64,000 nucleotides of DNA from Cristatella mucedo (taxonomy: Eukaryota > Bryozoa > Phylactolaemata > Cristatellidae): assembly GCA_009760855.2 (NCBI GenBank), contig WPIO01000068.1, positions 730,001-794,000 on the forward strand, read 5' to 3'. A program made the position numbers and the translations under genes. How positions within the stretch are numbered: position 1 is the stretch's first letter; every line of letters begins with the position of its first letter. The notes below the pieces were generated by a model. It had not been told where the DNA came from and searched no databases. It saw nothing but the letters and a program-made list of their open reading frames with translations. Of this stretch, positions 22,201 to 33,474 are shown piece by piece.

Positions 22201-22870
22201 CATGTATGTATACTTCCGTGTGTACGTTTGTGTTAGTGTACAATTTTGTGTCCTTTGAGACGTGGACGCCCATTAAGGCTGGCTGTCCATTACTACTTAT
22301 TGCATTATTACTTAACTGCATAATTGCTTCACATTCGGAAGAGGTTAATGATCATACTAGGAACTGTGGTTCGAGGTGGCTCAACTAAATCATAAACATA
22401 CGACTGCCCAACCAAATAATAATCATATTTCCTGTGGTCTTACTCATTTCACTCTCGGTTTAATATCATACAAGCTCTTCCGGCGAGCGTTTAAAAAAAC
22501 TAGGGTCAACATGTTTACCCTTGTAGATCTCCAACCTCATACCAACTTTTTAGTCTTTGACTAAAAAGATTAAGCAACTCGGCATTACCTGTTCGTTTTA
22601 GGTCTGCTGTTGCTCTTACTCTGACTAGTTGGTATGTTCATCCGTCCTGCATTGACGTGACTATGCATGGATTTGATTAACTAGATGCAGTAGGTATGCT
22701 TACCTTCCTGGAATGGCTTGTAAAATATAGTCACGGTAAGCCAAGTTATAAAGAATAAAGAAATCTACGTCTCTGGCTACGTCTGGCCTGGACGCAAAAT
22801 CTGACTAAATAAGAAACGTGCACGGCAGTGCTCAACGTCCGGACAAGCGCACAACGTAACAGACTAAATG
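22156..22870 (+). repeat. (TA)n followed by dispersed repeat R3, copy 2 (uninterrupted)
   Basis: A TA run at 22157-22195 is followed by about 670 bp matching both halves of R3 copy 1 (13850-14390 and 15735-15850) without the LINE that splits that copy. Confidence 0.72.
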
Positions 22871-23159
22871 TAGACCCAAAGATCTAAGTTTCATCTCAAA
22901 TGCTTCGACTGGTAGATCTGCACTAATCTCCTTAACAGTGGAAGAATATATCTTTAAATGGTTTACAATAACCAATAACAAAAGTAATGCATATACTATT
23001 GCATCCGTTATAAACTCAAAGAGAAATAAAGCTTTTTAGAAGCATTTTAAATGTTCCGGCCAGGAAGCATGCAAATCTGTGAGTAATTACATGCAGTGTC
23101 TGCATGTAAAGGTAAAATTGCATGCATTTATGCAATTTCTTTTTGAATACTGATAACTC
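22871..23159. other. Unassigned sequence
   Basis: I recognise nothing here. Confidence 0.4.
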
Positions 23160-23625
23160 ACTACTACAGGGTCCTCTGACCAGTCCCATCGTAAGTTAAC
23201 AGCTGGCCGAAAGTCGCCAGTCGTACTTCTCTGTCAGAATTGCTGCAACTGAACCGAGTTGCTTCTTTTCAGCCTGCATTGGCTCCTCAAGTTTGGAGTC
23301 GACTTTGAAAGTTTTCATCATTCACTTTGAGGCATCTTTATGCCTTTATTGAGTTACAGACGGAGATACGCTACATTACATTACATTGCAAACTACTTTC
23401 CTATCAATCTCGGCTTTGTACCGTTCGCTATTCTGACACAAATCCCTTAGCTGTTCCTATACCCAGCTTCACATCCTATGGTTACCGGAATACAGTTCGC
23501 ATCCCCCCACAGGCTGGAACTCACTCTCGAGGGACGTCATGCTATCCCCTGACTTTGCGACATTTTAAAAGAGGGTAAAAAGACTGTTCCTCATAGCATT
23601 TGCTACGTCTACGTGAATCAGTCAT
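23160..23625 (+). mobile_element. Decayed L2/CR1-like LINE with nested family B tail
   Basis: The C-terminal RT end can still be followed (LHWLLKFGVDF before, then GWNSLSRDVM..PDFATF after). It is split at about 23337-23391 by 'tttatgcctttattgagttacagacggagata' plus (CATTA)n, the 3' end of family B in the same orientation. Many stops. Confidence 0.55.
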
Positions 23626-23644
23626 GGTATTTATAATTAGTCAT

Positions 23645-23650
23645 TTTATT
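23645..23650 (-). terminator. Possible polyadenylation signal of the cyclin K paralogue
   Basis: TTTATT on the plus strand (AATAAA on the minus) lies about 420 nt past the paralogue's stop codon. It is the first exact match I find downstream. Use is not shown. Confidence 0.3.
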
Positions 23651-24071
23651 GATAATAGAGAAATAAATATCTTGCATATGTATTACAACTCACTGGAAAA
23701 TAAATATTAGCAAGTAGTAATGATGATTTCAGCTGTATGTGAATTAAAGCACGATAATCCATACAAGATTAAAGCTCAGACTAATATGCACTAAAGCATA
23801 TATAAAGACAGCCAGAGCCGCCGGCTTTTAGGACTTGTGGTTACCTGAAAATACAGAATCATATCGCAAAATACTGGCAGTGTCAGACCTATGTTTGGAG
23901 CTTGATTTATACAGCGGCAAATACTTATTTATCACTAAAAGTGAAGTGAATGCTGCAATGGCTTTTTTGCAGAAAGATAAATGAAATTGAAGAACTTGCT
24001 AAGCTGTTGGGCAGCATCTTTGAGCACCCGAAAAGCTAACCCAAGCAGTAAAAGGATGCATGAAGCAAGAT

Positions 24072-27000
24072 CTAAGCAGCTTTATAGCTGGGAACTGATG
24101 TCCTACCCTCATATTTATCCTTTCCGATGTCAGGTGATGACTTGAGCTTCTCATCCCGATAAGCACTTTCGTCCATCGTGCCCTCAGAAAGCTTTACTTG
24201 CTCATACGAGTCGAGCATCTTGTGGCATATATCTACGATCGAAAGAGTTACATTGATGCAGTTTGAAATAATACAATGACAATTAAAGCTTGCTCTATAA
24301 CGCTGGGAAAATTCAACCCACAGAGCTGCTTTGCATATCCAAAGTCAAAAATTTTAAAAAACTTGGACTACGCCCGTATTATTCCAAAAAAGTTATTGTC
24401 GTATGAGTACCACAGTGACACGTGCGTTGACAATCATATATCAAGCTAAACTGAACCAACAATTTTGACCATAAGCCTATGAGCCCTGAAAGAATTTCAC
24501 TTTCCGCATCACTCTCCAAACTAATTACTCCATAAGCAGCCCGAAAATTCTAATATCCCAGTTAAATAACAGTGATGACACCCTTGTGAAATAAACTCTG
24601 CAATGAGCTTACCATACTAGTAACAATTACATTCCCATCAGAACAATTCGTTACCCTATCTTGAAATAATGAAATTAGAGTGAAGCAAACGCCACACGAC
24701 AGGAATCACCCGTAATTAACCACCTTGGGTGGTAACCACACAGGATTTAGTTGGAGGGAATTGTAAAGCTTTTCAAAGTAACTCATTTGACTCCGCTGCT
24801 GACCCGTGCGACCAAAAAAATGGCTAAATGACAAAATTCTTACGTGACTTGCTTCGGCTATTACCCGGAGATCGTCAGCATGTTTCCGTTTCTCAGCTGG
24901 CGCAGAAATGCTCACCTTTTACTTGAAATTTCATATCAGATTACTAGAACCTATTAACCAGTCGTCTTGAAGGACTGAATCGCAACTAAACATCGTAAGA
25001 GAAGCTGCACAATACTCCTCTGCCACATCCTCCAGGCATGATGATAATGCAAAAAGTCATTTTTGCCCAGTATGGAGATAAAAACTGCCCTCTAGATGAT
25101 ATACTCTCAACGACTATAATCCATCCACCTGAGGTGCTAACAAGGGCCCAAGAAAATGTGTTGCAGGGGTTTCTCTTGTCAAAGCTGTCCGAGAAATAAA
25201 GTAGCTGATTCACCTTCCTCACATACATTGCTGAATATGAGCATTAATGCTTATCACCACAATTTGCAGTAGACAATAGACGATAAATAACATTAAAACG
25301 ATCGAAAATAAACGACAATCGGCAATGAAGACAATAAACAATAACTATTAAACAATAAACATGACAATACAATATAAAAATTAAAGACAACAAACGATTG
25401 CCCACTGCAGGACTCAAACTCCTGACCTGGGTCGTGAGAGCGAGCCCCACCCTTGATGAAGATCTATGATGGGGCTCGTGGAACGGTGTTCTCGGCAAGA
25501 CAGCTTGAATCGGCTGCAGCAGATTCTGCCTAGTTCCTGATCGAGACGTTTCTGGACTTTTAGCTGTTTAGGCATATACGCTAAGAAATTTCAAATTTAA
25601 CATCTTCCAGACACGTCTCCTCATATTCGTGTTATCGCCAGCACAATTTGGGCTTTCATTATAAAGCTGCTCACACATGTGCCTGTGCTTTCATGCTCAC
25701 CTAGCTCTCTAGATTCTCTCTACTGCTAATATTGATTGTATATTTGAAAATAAAAACTAGACATAATTGCTGAGAAATCCCTCAAAATGAATGAGGATAC
25801 AACCCAACTTGGTCAATCTCAAAAGATGATAATAACGTACGACGAAAATATGATGTTATGATTAAATTATAACTAAAAAACCATATTGGTACGGTGCGAC
25901 ATCTGCTAAATCTCGTTCAACGCATGGACGAATGCTGAGAGAGAACAATGACTAGTATGAAGGCGCATAATCCCAGCACTCATAAGTACGAGAGATTGAT
26001 GAACAGAAATACTGTGAATTATACGCTTTAATCTCTCCAGAAAGTTTGAAACTAATTTCATTAGAACCAAAAATGTGTAGCGGCAAAGACGGTATAATTG
26101 TCACACAATCATGCACGACCATACAAGCATCATGATTAGGCAAGTATGAAAAAGCACCGAAGATGACACTCGGGTCACTGGTTAATATGACCTTGTCTAG
26201 TGATATGCGATGAATTTTACTTAGTAAAGTACTTGGGAACTATGCAAATTTAAAATCAGTTAAATATAGAAGCAAGAGTTACCAATTACGGAGAGTACAC
26301 ACTGAAGGTATTATCAACAAATGAATTAGATTTTTAGCGATGTACATTGAAACGACTAGAATTTTAGGAGCCGGCAGTGTAAAAGCTCTGTGGAAAAGAA
26401 ACAACGTCGAATAGGTAGGCTGGTGCCAGCGAGTGAAGCGAACTATAAGCTAGCGAAAGCATCTTAAATAGTATTCCATGCTTTGTATATGGAATCAGTG
26501 AAGTTCAGACAGAAGCTTTGTAATGTGATAATATCACATTTGGTTATCGAATGAAAAAGCTGCTAACATTTGCACCAGTTAAAGATGACCAGGTCAGTAA
26601 ATGCGGGTGTTTTCTTTTCAACTCCTTCAAAGCAGGGCATGTCGTTAAGTTCTCCATTAGTTAGGTGTACACTTCAAACCATGCACACTGGAGGTGCGGA
26701 CTGTAGAGGATTTGGTCATTAAAAGCTACTTCTGTCAACTAGATCGATTAAGCATAACTAGTGACATGATGCGAAGCTTAAAACTTGAGTATTTTAGACA
26801 GGTATGGCAGATAAAGCGAATACAGCATGGAATTTTACAATGGAGTCTTAACTTCAAGGTACTACTTCATGAGAATGCAGTAAATGGCATCAACAACTTT
26901 GGTATATGGAGGCCGCGACGTTCATCTTATTAAATCCAAAGCAGTGTTTTGCTCAAAGGTTCATATTGGTGGCTAAAAATTCGATCCTGCCAACTTTCAT

Positions 27001-28254
27001 CAATACGGAATTACATACATTCAACTTGCTTAGGTACTAATGGCACAGCTAAGCAAGTTCATGCACTTGTGACATCACGTCCGTTAGTGGCTGCTTACAA
27101 GCCTTCTTAAATTTGCGAAAGGGCACATAAATTCGAAGCAAATCTCAGCATTTCGGTACATCAGCAGTGGGTCTTCAATTTCCACGCTTTTAACAACTTC
27201 TAAGTGACCTGCACTGGCATCCGGTGAAGCTGAGCTTTGACTTACAAATCCTGGTATTCACTTTTAGACTGTTTTAACGTTCCATCACACTTAGAAAGTA
27301 ATTCCAGAATGGCAGCTATTTCCGGATATAATCTCTGCAGCGAAAACAAAAATATGCACCCTCTTCGAACTTACTTGCATTTAGGACGTTTTTCTTACCT
27401 TCAACCATATTTATGGTCAAGCCTTCGACATATATACTCCACCAATTTGTCTTATTTTGTTCAGTATGCTTGCTCGCCATACATAAGGTATTGCACCTTG
27501 TTATTCGGAGAGCAAGGTAAATTGAAGCGATGGCGATAATCTGAGGCTCCCATTCCAGGCACAGGGTTGTGTAAAAACTACAGCAGAGGGACTCGAGTCA
27601 GACGAAATATCACCGGAAGCAGCTGAATTAGCAACCAAATCGACTGGATTGACAGTGATTCAGCTGATTCATGAACCATTCTAAGCTAAATTAACAACTC
27701 TTAAGCTGAATCTCTTATCTATACCAATGCGGCTGCCAAAGTGAGCACGAGCACGCTGAGCTGGTGCCAAGGAACAAGCGAAAGCCTGCAGAGGCTGTAA
27801 AAGTTAACGTGTTCTGACGACGTTCGTAGCTGACCGAGTCAGGGAATACGGGCAGTTCATGGATTCCTACCTATCGTTGCAGATCGTCCACGCCTGCTGG
27901 ATCATTTTCTGTTTCTCCTCATCTTCTCCTAAAATAGCCATTCACGGAAGTTATCAAGTAACGTTTTCTCAGAACTCAATAGCAAATCACGTTATACTCT
28001 CACGCAGTATTCTTAAAATTGAAACTATAATCGGCAAGTTTTCTTCACTTTGTGCTGTAAATATAATGGGAGAAAGACAACGACTAGATGTAACAAGAAG
28101 TCTCTATAATGAACTTGAGTGTTGATAATGTGTGTAGTCAGATCCGTGAGTTCTTTCTTTCAAAGATTTGTACTGTGCCTAGTTCTACCTATTCATGTGG
28201 AATGCATGCAGAAGCACACCAAAACTTAGCCAGAATGCTGCACTCACACACACA

Positions 28255-28285
<31 letters not shown>

Positions 28286-31200
28286 GCGCACACACACACA
28301 AACACGCACACACAAACACACACACACACAAACACACACACACATGCGCGCGCGCACATACACACAAGCATACACACACAAACACACACACAAACTTAAA
28401 ATGGCAAGCTTGGGGAACGTAACGCACCGAGGGACATCATGAATTGTAAAAGAAATTATTCAGGCGTGCCTGGGCTTGCAGTTGAATGCCTTTAATAAGC
28501 TCTATGCAGCGATAGACTTTTGATAAATATAAAAAATCACGCCAAATTTATTTTTATGAAGATTAAAAATGTCTAATAGATAAAGACTTTTGTCCTTGGA
28601 GGATTCGTGCTGCAAGGGACACTACGCCACAGGCTCCTATTGCTCATAACCTAGAGGCTAGCTATATTACCACTTGTAGCTTCTACGAGAAAATTTAATT
28701 TCCGTGAATGGGTTCCAGAATTAGCATCCTCTCTAATAATTCTAGGCAAAAAGTCTATATTTGCATTTTTTCCTACCCGCCTATAGGTTCAGCATTAGAA
28801 TTTCGAACTGAGTTCATTTCATATTCCTAACTTAACTGATTTAGCAGATACAAGTATCAGGGCTATGGTTGCAAACGCGAAAAATTTTCATCGTATATGG
28901 TAATAAAAACTAGCTCAAGTATCGTATCAGAAGCGGCAACATACTTCACTGTTAATGAAAAACACGGAATATGTGAACACAGAACAGCGCATAGCCATTG
29001 CATTGAAGCTGGAAGGTCAGAACCTAATAGCCTAATTAATCTCTTTGACATAACGCCTACGAGCCCTAAGAGCCCCATATGAAGCCAATAGCTCCTGTCT
29101 CAGCCAAACTGAAAGCTTCCGAATATGCTGACAAGGTGGCTATAGCCGCGAGACTGAAGCTGCACTCAACAGACATACAATTACGACATCACTGGCTTGC
29201 TGAAAGAAATCGGAGAAATTGATCAGAGCAAAGTAAACATAACTAACCAAGAAGTCAAAAATGATAGCAGGTAAACTTGCATAGTCTTAAAAATACAGCC
29301 ATTTCTTCCCGAACGGATTTAATCTCTAATTCTCAGACGAAGCTTTGCATTGGACTTCCAAAAGGGTAGCAGTAAGTATATCTGCTGGTTTTGCAGCTGC
29401 ACTTACACAAACTTTTCTAACATTTGTAAAGCACCTAGAAACAGAATGAGCTCTCTGAGGGTGCTTTAATAAGTTTAGAATTGTTATTATCTCGAAACCA
29501 AGTGCAGGCTCTTTAGCCGGCTTTGGAATAAAGTAGAAGACTTTATTTTTAAACGGCATGATCGGGTTGCATAGCAAGGAATCCGAACTCGGGGCAAATA
29601 CTTTCCAGGAATGATGCAAGATAAACACAGGATATCAGGAAAGAGAGCTAAAGCCATCGCACGTAACATGCACATTTAGGATCATTTACAGTTGCGAGGT
29701 ATTCTCTTGCACTGCCACCAGTCAGTCTTACCATGGAAGGCCTTGCCGTACTCCATCAGATACTTGTAAGGAAGCTCTACTGAGAAGTCAAAACCTATGG
29801 CCGTCAGCAAAACGCTCTCTGTCATCAAAAGTGTACCCTGAAAATAGAAAATTGTTGTTATACGACTAGTCCGTTGTAAAATCAATGCCATCACTAGATT
29901 TTGTTCCTGAAGGGTTTTTCACTGAACTCTAGTGCTTACGGGGTCTTCAGCAGAGGAAAAAACTTCTTTTTTGATTATGCCGGCTACTTGAGTTTAATGA
30001 TGAGCAAATTATGAAAGGCAAGCAGTGGTACTTCTCGGCTTACGAGTTTAATTCGTTTTGTGCCGGTGCTCGTAACTCAAATTACTCGTGCTTCAAATCA
30101 ATTTTCTCTATTGAAATGAATTAAAACGTCATTAATTGGTTCCTGACCCCCTCAAATCGAGTTTTCAGATGTTTTTAAATTAAAAATGCACTTATAAATA
30201 ACGAATATAATTTTTTAAAATACAGTATGATGTATTTTAATAAATTAGTTTTTATTAATCCTAACGTATGGGATTAACTCGGAGATCAGACAACTTGAAG
30301 ATGCTAATAGAGTTAGACCAGAAAAGCTGAAATGAATATCTGGATCTTATTCGCCGATTTGTGTGTAAAAACGACCCAACAGCTTCTTAGCAAGTAGGCG
30401 AGCATACAGACAACCAACGTGTAGTCAAAAGCGAACTTTATTGGCAGGGCCTTTAAGAGGACGCACCGATTGTTATCAATTACACTATAAACTTTCACAC
30501 GATAATATTGCCGAAAGAGAGTACGTACTTAGCTGCTCCTGCCATGGTTGGATTTTAAACCGGAGTCATGCGATTTTATGCGTCCAAGCACCACAAACGC
30601 TCGCTCGCGTCTATCTGAGAGTGAACCAACAGGCCTGTGCTTGGCGTCAAATCCTGGTCACAGGGCAGCGTCTTGCAACGGAACGTCGTTCGCTGCTCTA
30701 CTCATATCGGCCTGAGTAAACCACACGCCGTGAGACGTTCGCTGGGGCAACTAGTGATATATTATTTGAAGCTGGCTCGTACTCCGAGTTCTAACTCACA
30801 ACTAAAAGCAAAACTTTGGCCGAGAGACAGCTCGTATCTCGAAACACTGACGTGTCAGGCACTCGTAAGCCAAGACTACGGTACATTGTCAATAAAAGAA
30901 ATGAATGAAGTCAACCTGACTTCAAGCTAACAAGTGTTTTATAAAATTTATTTTATTTAATTTAAATTATGTTGTATTTCTAGGGCTAAGTTTTTCTCTC
31001 ACAATTGATCCTTTTATAATAATAATAATAATAAATATTCTAAATGGCTTATCACTCTTTAGCTAACCTTCAAACTGACCTACTTCAACTGCTGGCCAAT
31101 TAGTTTTAGCTATACCTTTTGAAACTCAAAGCATACTCGCCCGAACAGGCCAAGAAAAATTTAAAATAAATTGTCCCTGTACCATCTTAGAATTTTGCTC

Positions 31201-33431
31201 CTTCTGGTCATTTGATAAAATTTCAATTGGATGTGGCGATATTTTTTACTAGGAAGACTTTTTGTAGTACAATTTAATTTGTCATCTGGTTCAGTTGAGA
31301 CAGATTATTCAGTCTCAGTATCATTAGAAGCTTGCATACTCATCACTTCTTTATTTTAATGGGAGAGAAACTCATATTCGAATTATTCTAAGAACAGCCT
31401 TCTCTAGTAACTCAGAAAGAAGTTGTTAGGTTAGTATCATTGCCAAGAAAAGCTTCATTACTGCTCGGCATAAGTACTACGATTTCAAAAAATGCTAGTT
31501 TTGGAATCAAATTCTCCCCTTTCTATCTTGGTCATGGCATTAATAGTTATAATAGTGTTACTGCATTTGATATTACGCCATAATCTTACTCAGTCTCTTT
31601 GTAGGTTCTTTACATTTGCCTCAAAGGAAGCATAGCTGAATGGTTAATTCTCAGAAAACCACTAAGAAAGCAGCAAGAATGGCGGTTAAGGGTGAATCAC
31701 AGGGTTAGCATGCAAGTATGGCTAGTAGCACCATGCAGCCTGTCAGCAAGCGTGAGCACGTAAAGGATGAATCATAGTAAGGCACTAGATGCTGCGATAA
31801 ATAGATATATTTTTAGTTTCTTTTAAATGTGGACAAGTCGGAAGACGTAGTAGCGAAAGCTTGGAGTGAGTTCCAGGCTTTGGGAGCATGCGAATAAAAG
31901 AGACGGTCTCTAAAGAATTTAAGATTTGTGTGAGGTATGGGTAAACGATTAAACTCCGAAAAGCTGGTGATACACTACTTAAACCGATACTGGAATGGGT
32001 ATGATTGGCAAGCCAGAGGAAAAAGAAGGAAGGGACCTAAAAGTGAGTTAAGAAACCATGTAGTCTATGTGTTGCTTGACTGGGAGCCAGTGCAGGTCGG
32101 CAAGAAGTGGTTCGATGTGGCAACAGCAATGCTCACGATTGACAAGCCTAGCGACAGAGTGACGCACCACCTGCGATGCTCACGTTAGACAAGCCTAGCT
32201 GCAGAGTGACGCACCACCTGCGATGCTCACGACAGACAAGCCTAGCTGCAGAGTGACGCACCACCTGCGATGCTCATGATAGACAAGCCTAGCTGCAAAG
32301 TTCGCTCCAGCTGTACTGTCTGTAAAGGTATGCGTGCACGGGCCGGTAGACCAGTAAGCAGTGTGTCACAAGTCGAGACAGGATGTCAAATATTCACGAA
32401 GCAACTTAGATGTGGCATCCCTTTCTAAATTAGCCCAATTTTTGTCGATGTTATGTAGTGAAACTAGTCAGATTTGACTGTAAAGCTGATGTGGTCTTTT
32501 AATGAGAGGTCACTTCGAAAAGTTTCATATAGATTGCATGCAGATTCAATAGGAGATATGCTGACAGTGTCAACTTCAAGCGTTAGCTTTTCCAATTTCC
32601 GAATCCCACTTTTTACCATAACTAGCTAAGTTAGTTTTACCATCAGTAATTTAAGAATGTTTGCTGCCATCCATGTGCGCATGTCATCAACACGTGAAGC
32701 GAGGGATTTTATAAAAGTTGACGTGCTCGAGGGCAGGGATATGTCAAAATAAAAGTACAACTGAGTTTCCTCTGCATAGAAGTGAAACCTTGGATTGTGC
32801 TTGGCAATCACTATGTCAAGAGGGAGAGTGTAAAACGTAAAAACAACGGGACCTAGCAAAGATCCTCGAGGTATCCCATATTTCAGAGGTTCCTTGGGTG
32901 ATCCGTGTCCATTTACATCAATACTATGGATTTTCCCACTGAGGTAAGACCTAACCCATTGCAACGGAGTGCCAGTGAGGCCCAGGTGAGCTCAGGAAGG
33001 ACGTGGTGATCGATAGTATCAAAAGCTGCCTAATGCTCTAGCACAACAAGCAGAGATACTCTACATAAATCTGCATTCATAAGTTGATAGTTATACACCC
33101 GATGCATTGCTGACTCTTTTTAGTGAGTATCTCTAAAACTGGGCTGAGTTCAGCTGGTGTGCCACTACTAGTTCCAGAGTCTTTGATAGGAAGGGTGTGA
33201 TGGAGACTAGGCGGAAGATGCTCAAATTATTTTGGCCTTGTGTTACTTTCTTGAGTATTGGCATGACTACAGCCTTTTTTGAATGGTGCTGGAACATGAC
33301 TTGAAAGTAATAACACATTGATGATGTTGGTTTTGCATGGAAGCATCACATTATTTGGTATTCTGTTAAAGTCGAATATTTCTTCCATAGTTAAAGGCGG
33401 GGAAGTTTTTTCACTTCCCTGTCTCTCTCTA

Positions 33432-33474
<43 letters not shown>

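Noticed and set aside
24706-24915. Possible exon 5 of the paralogue ([17 protein letters not shown] with splice-like borders)
   Set aside because: It lies downstream of exon 6. The true exon 5, with 58 nt and matching residues, was found at 27928-27871.
27237-27539. 100-codon open frame on the plus strand
   Set aside because: Antisense to exon 6 of the cyclin K paralogue, whose homology is clear on the other strand.
28197-28400. CRISPR-like regular repeats
   Set aside because: Simple microsatellite without spacers, in a eukaryotic genome.
28109-28427. His/Thr- and Cys/Val-repeat frames on both strands
   Set aside because: Direct translation of the CA/CG microsatellite.
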